Assembly: GCA_029339505.1 (NCBI GenBank)
Contig: JAQISU010000057.1
Coordinates: 6,593,501 to 6,657,500 of the forward strand
Length of the DNA: 64,000 nucleotides
Direction of reading: 5' to 3'
Source: Unio delphinus
Lineage: Eukaryota > Mollusca > Bivalvia > Unionida > Unionidae
Within the stretch, counting starts at the first letter, position 1; every line of letters begins with the position of its first letter. The notes below the pieces were generated by a model. That model was not told where the DNA came from, ran no database searches, and worked only from the letters and a program-made list of their open reading frames with translations. This document shows positions 55,301 to 58,300 of this stretch, piece by piece. The position numbers and the translations under genes were made by a program.

Positions 55301-58300
55301 GGTCATTGCCGGATCGCCCGGTGCCGGTTAGTGCCGGCGGGAAGGTCTGCTGGATGACCGGTGCCATATGGGCTGAACGGTCATTGCCGGATGGACGCCC
55401 GGTGCCGGATGTTGCCGACTGTAAGGTAATAACAATTACATAATGCTTATGTAGTGCGTCCAGCACTACGCGCCCATCTACCATTCGCTTAGAGGGAATG
55501 TTGGTTCTGGTACAGCTTGCATATCTGTACAGCATACAAGGTGACTTAGATGACGCAATTCTGTCATAATTGACACTTTCACTAAATCTCCCTTGTGGAG
55601 AAGCCGTGAACATATGGACGGCCGGCACTGCCGGCTGATTGAACTGGCGGATGGTCGGCCTGAAAGACCTGTTCTGGTAAAAGCTGTCATATCTGGGTAG
55701 CACATACCAAGTGGCATAGATAACTCAATTCCGTCACCTCTGATAATATCACTAATTCTCCCTTGTTTTAAAATCACACCGTCACGTATTTGACATGACG
55801 GGAGGTGTACACCGGCAATACCGACTAATTTGTCTGGTATATGGTCGGCCGGAATGTCGGCGAAGGTCCGGCTATGACCGGCACCTGCCTCTCGAATGGT
55901 CTGATTGGAGGGAGATTCATCTATAACATTTCTCTCATGGTAGTGATATGTAACCAGTAGTGTAGATTGACTGACGGGTACATCACTATAATCTCCGTAA
56001 ATCCGATGTACAGCCGGTGCAGGTTGATGCCGGCTGGAAGACCGGTGCCATTTGGGCTTAACGGTCGTTGCCGGATGGTCGGCCGGTGCCAGTTGATGCC
56101 GGCTGGAAGGTCGGCTGGACGACCGGTGCCATTTGGGCTGAACGGTCGCTGCCGGATGGACGGCCGGTGCAGGTTGATGCCGGCTGGAAGGTTGGCTGGA
56201 CAACCGGTGCCATTTGGGCTGAACGGTCGTTGCCGGATGGACGGTTGGTGCCGGTTGATACCGGCTGGAAGGTCGGCTGGACGACCGGTGCCAATTGAGC
56301 TGAACGGTCGTTGCCGAATTGACGGCCGGTGCCGGTTGATGCTGGCTGGAAGGTCGGCTGGACGACCGGTGCCAATTGGGCTGAACGGTCGTTGCCGTAT
56401 GGACGGCCGGTGCCTGTCAACGCAGGCTGGAAGGTCGGCTGGCCGGCCGGTGCCATTTGGGCTGAACGGCCGGTGCCTGTTGATGCAAGCTGGAAGGTCG
56501 GCTGGCCGTCCGGTGCCATTTGGGCTGAACGGACGGTGCCGGATGGACGGTTAATGCCGATTTGCCTGCTGAAGTGCCGGCTGAACTGACGGTGTCGGCT
56601 GGACTGACAGCTGGAAGGCCGGCGAAAGTGCATGTTAAAATGGATCCAATTGATCCAGCATAGACTCCATGCGTCCTGACTTACAGGCCCGAAAGCCATG
56701 TACGGATCTGCGGTGAAATTTACACCCACTGGGCAGCCTAAACCATGTCAACATAATTTCCTCCATTTCCACATTGCCAACACCCATTTTGCCATTCATG
56801 CCTTCGTTGTCGACTTTGCTTACTGAAACGACAAAAGAAGAGAACAAAGCACAAATTAAAAAATTCAGCATATTATTAATTCGATAATACTATAACCATT
56901 ATTAACGGAGTAGTCAAATTATTCCGTGCCATGTTAACTCTTAATGACAACACTAGTTATCGCCGGGAGCGTGTTGCAATGGTTCGTTCAAGACGAAGTC
57001 TACTGAAACGAAAAAGATGATAAACAAAGCACAATTAGCAATTCAGCACGCTATTAAGTCGCTATTACCATAACCGTAACTAACGGAGGAAGTGAAATGA
57101 TTTAGTGTCGCGTGAACTCATGACTTCAACATGAATTCCGCCAAAGCACAAATTAAAAATTCAGCATATTATTAATTCGATAATACTATAACCGTTATTA
57201 ACGGAGTAGTCAAATTATTCCGTGCCATGTTAACTCTTAATGACCACACTAGTTATCGCCGTGAGCGTGTTGCAATAGGTCGTTCAAGACGAAGTCTACT
57301 GAAATGAAAAAGATGATAAACAAAGCACATTTAGCAATTCAACACGCTATTAAGTCGCTATTACCATAACCGTAACTAACGGAGGAAGCGAAATGATTTA
57401 GTGTCGCGTGAACTCGTGACTACAACACGAAATTCCGCCATTAATAGTCGCAACTGGTCGTTCAGAGATGAAGTCTACTGAAACGGAAAAGAAGATAAAC
57501 AAAGCACAAATTAACAATTCAGTACGCTATTAAGTCGCTATTCCATAACCGTAACTAACGTAGGAAGCGAAATGATTAAGTGTTGCGTGAACTCGTGACT
57601 ACAACACGAAGTCCGCCATTAAAGTCGCAAATTGGTCGTTCAAAGACTTTTTTGAAGTCTACTGAAACGTCAAAGAAGATAAATAAAGCACATATTATCA
57701 ATGCAGCACGTTATTAGTCGCTAATATCGTAAACGTTACATACGGAATAAGCGAAATTATTGAGTGCTACATGTATTACATGCTAGTACCGCCATAAGCG
57801 TGCTTTGACCACGTTGCAACCTGGTCCGAAGTCTAGAAAAGGTGACAAAGTCACTCAAATTGGAAAATATTGTAAAATAATGTATACGACCTGTTGAGGA
57901 ATGATTATCCAACACAGTAATTCCAAATTTAACTTCGGATGGTCAGAATTTACACTAAGATGGCTTGGATTCATTGGAGGTCTAATTGTACGTGTTTACA
58001 CACAACAAGCGAAGCTAAAAAACTAAAGAAGCGACACCTAACGGGCGGCAAGGGGAGGTAATGGGCAAGAGTTATTGCCCTTTGTCTATATGACATAGAC
58101 AGGAAAGACGAATTTTCATCTTTTGGTAGGGCTGGATTCGCGAGGTAGCAGGCTAATATCCCTAAAGTAATGTGATTGGGGAACGTATTCAAAGGAGAAA
58201 TAGTGTGTAAAACGTTTTATTTAATCATTTCGGGGAAGAGCTCATGTATGAATTTTAATATGATACAAGCGTGGCATAGCTTCTTAAATTTAACAAATTC

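Larger units (their letters stand above)
51059..58200 (-). mobile_element. DIRS-type retrotransposon, copy 2 (defective, nested)
   Basis: About 7.14 kb, minus strand, in the 13.1-kb intron between receptor exons C and D and inside the pogo-type element. Same structure and close identity to copy 1. Differences include fewer gag repeat units, an extra partial 5'-leader unit, and a 49-nt deletion in RNase H. Flanking sequences differ completely from those of copy 1, so the two are separate integrations and not a segmental duplication. Confidence 0.93.

Noticed and set aside
25189..58200. The two 7-kb repeats as a segmental duplication
   Set aside because: Homology stops exactly at the element ends and the flanks are unrelated, one being inside a pogo-type element; separate transpositions explain it better.
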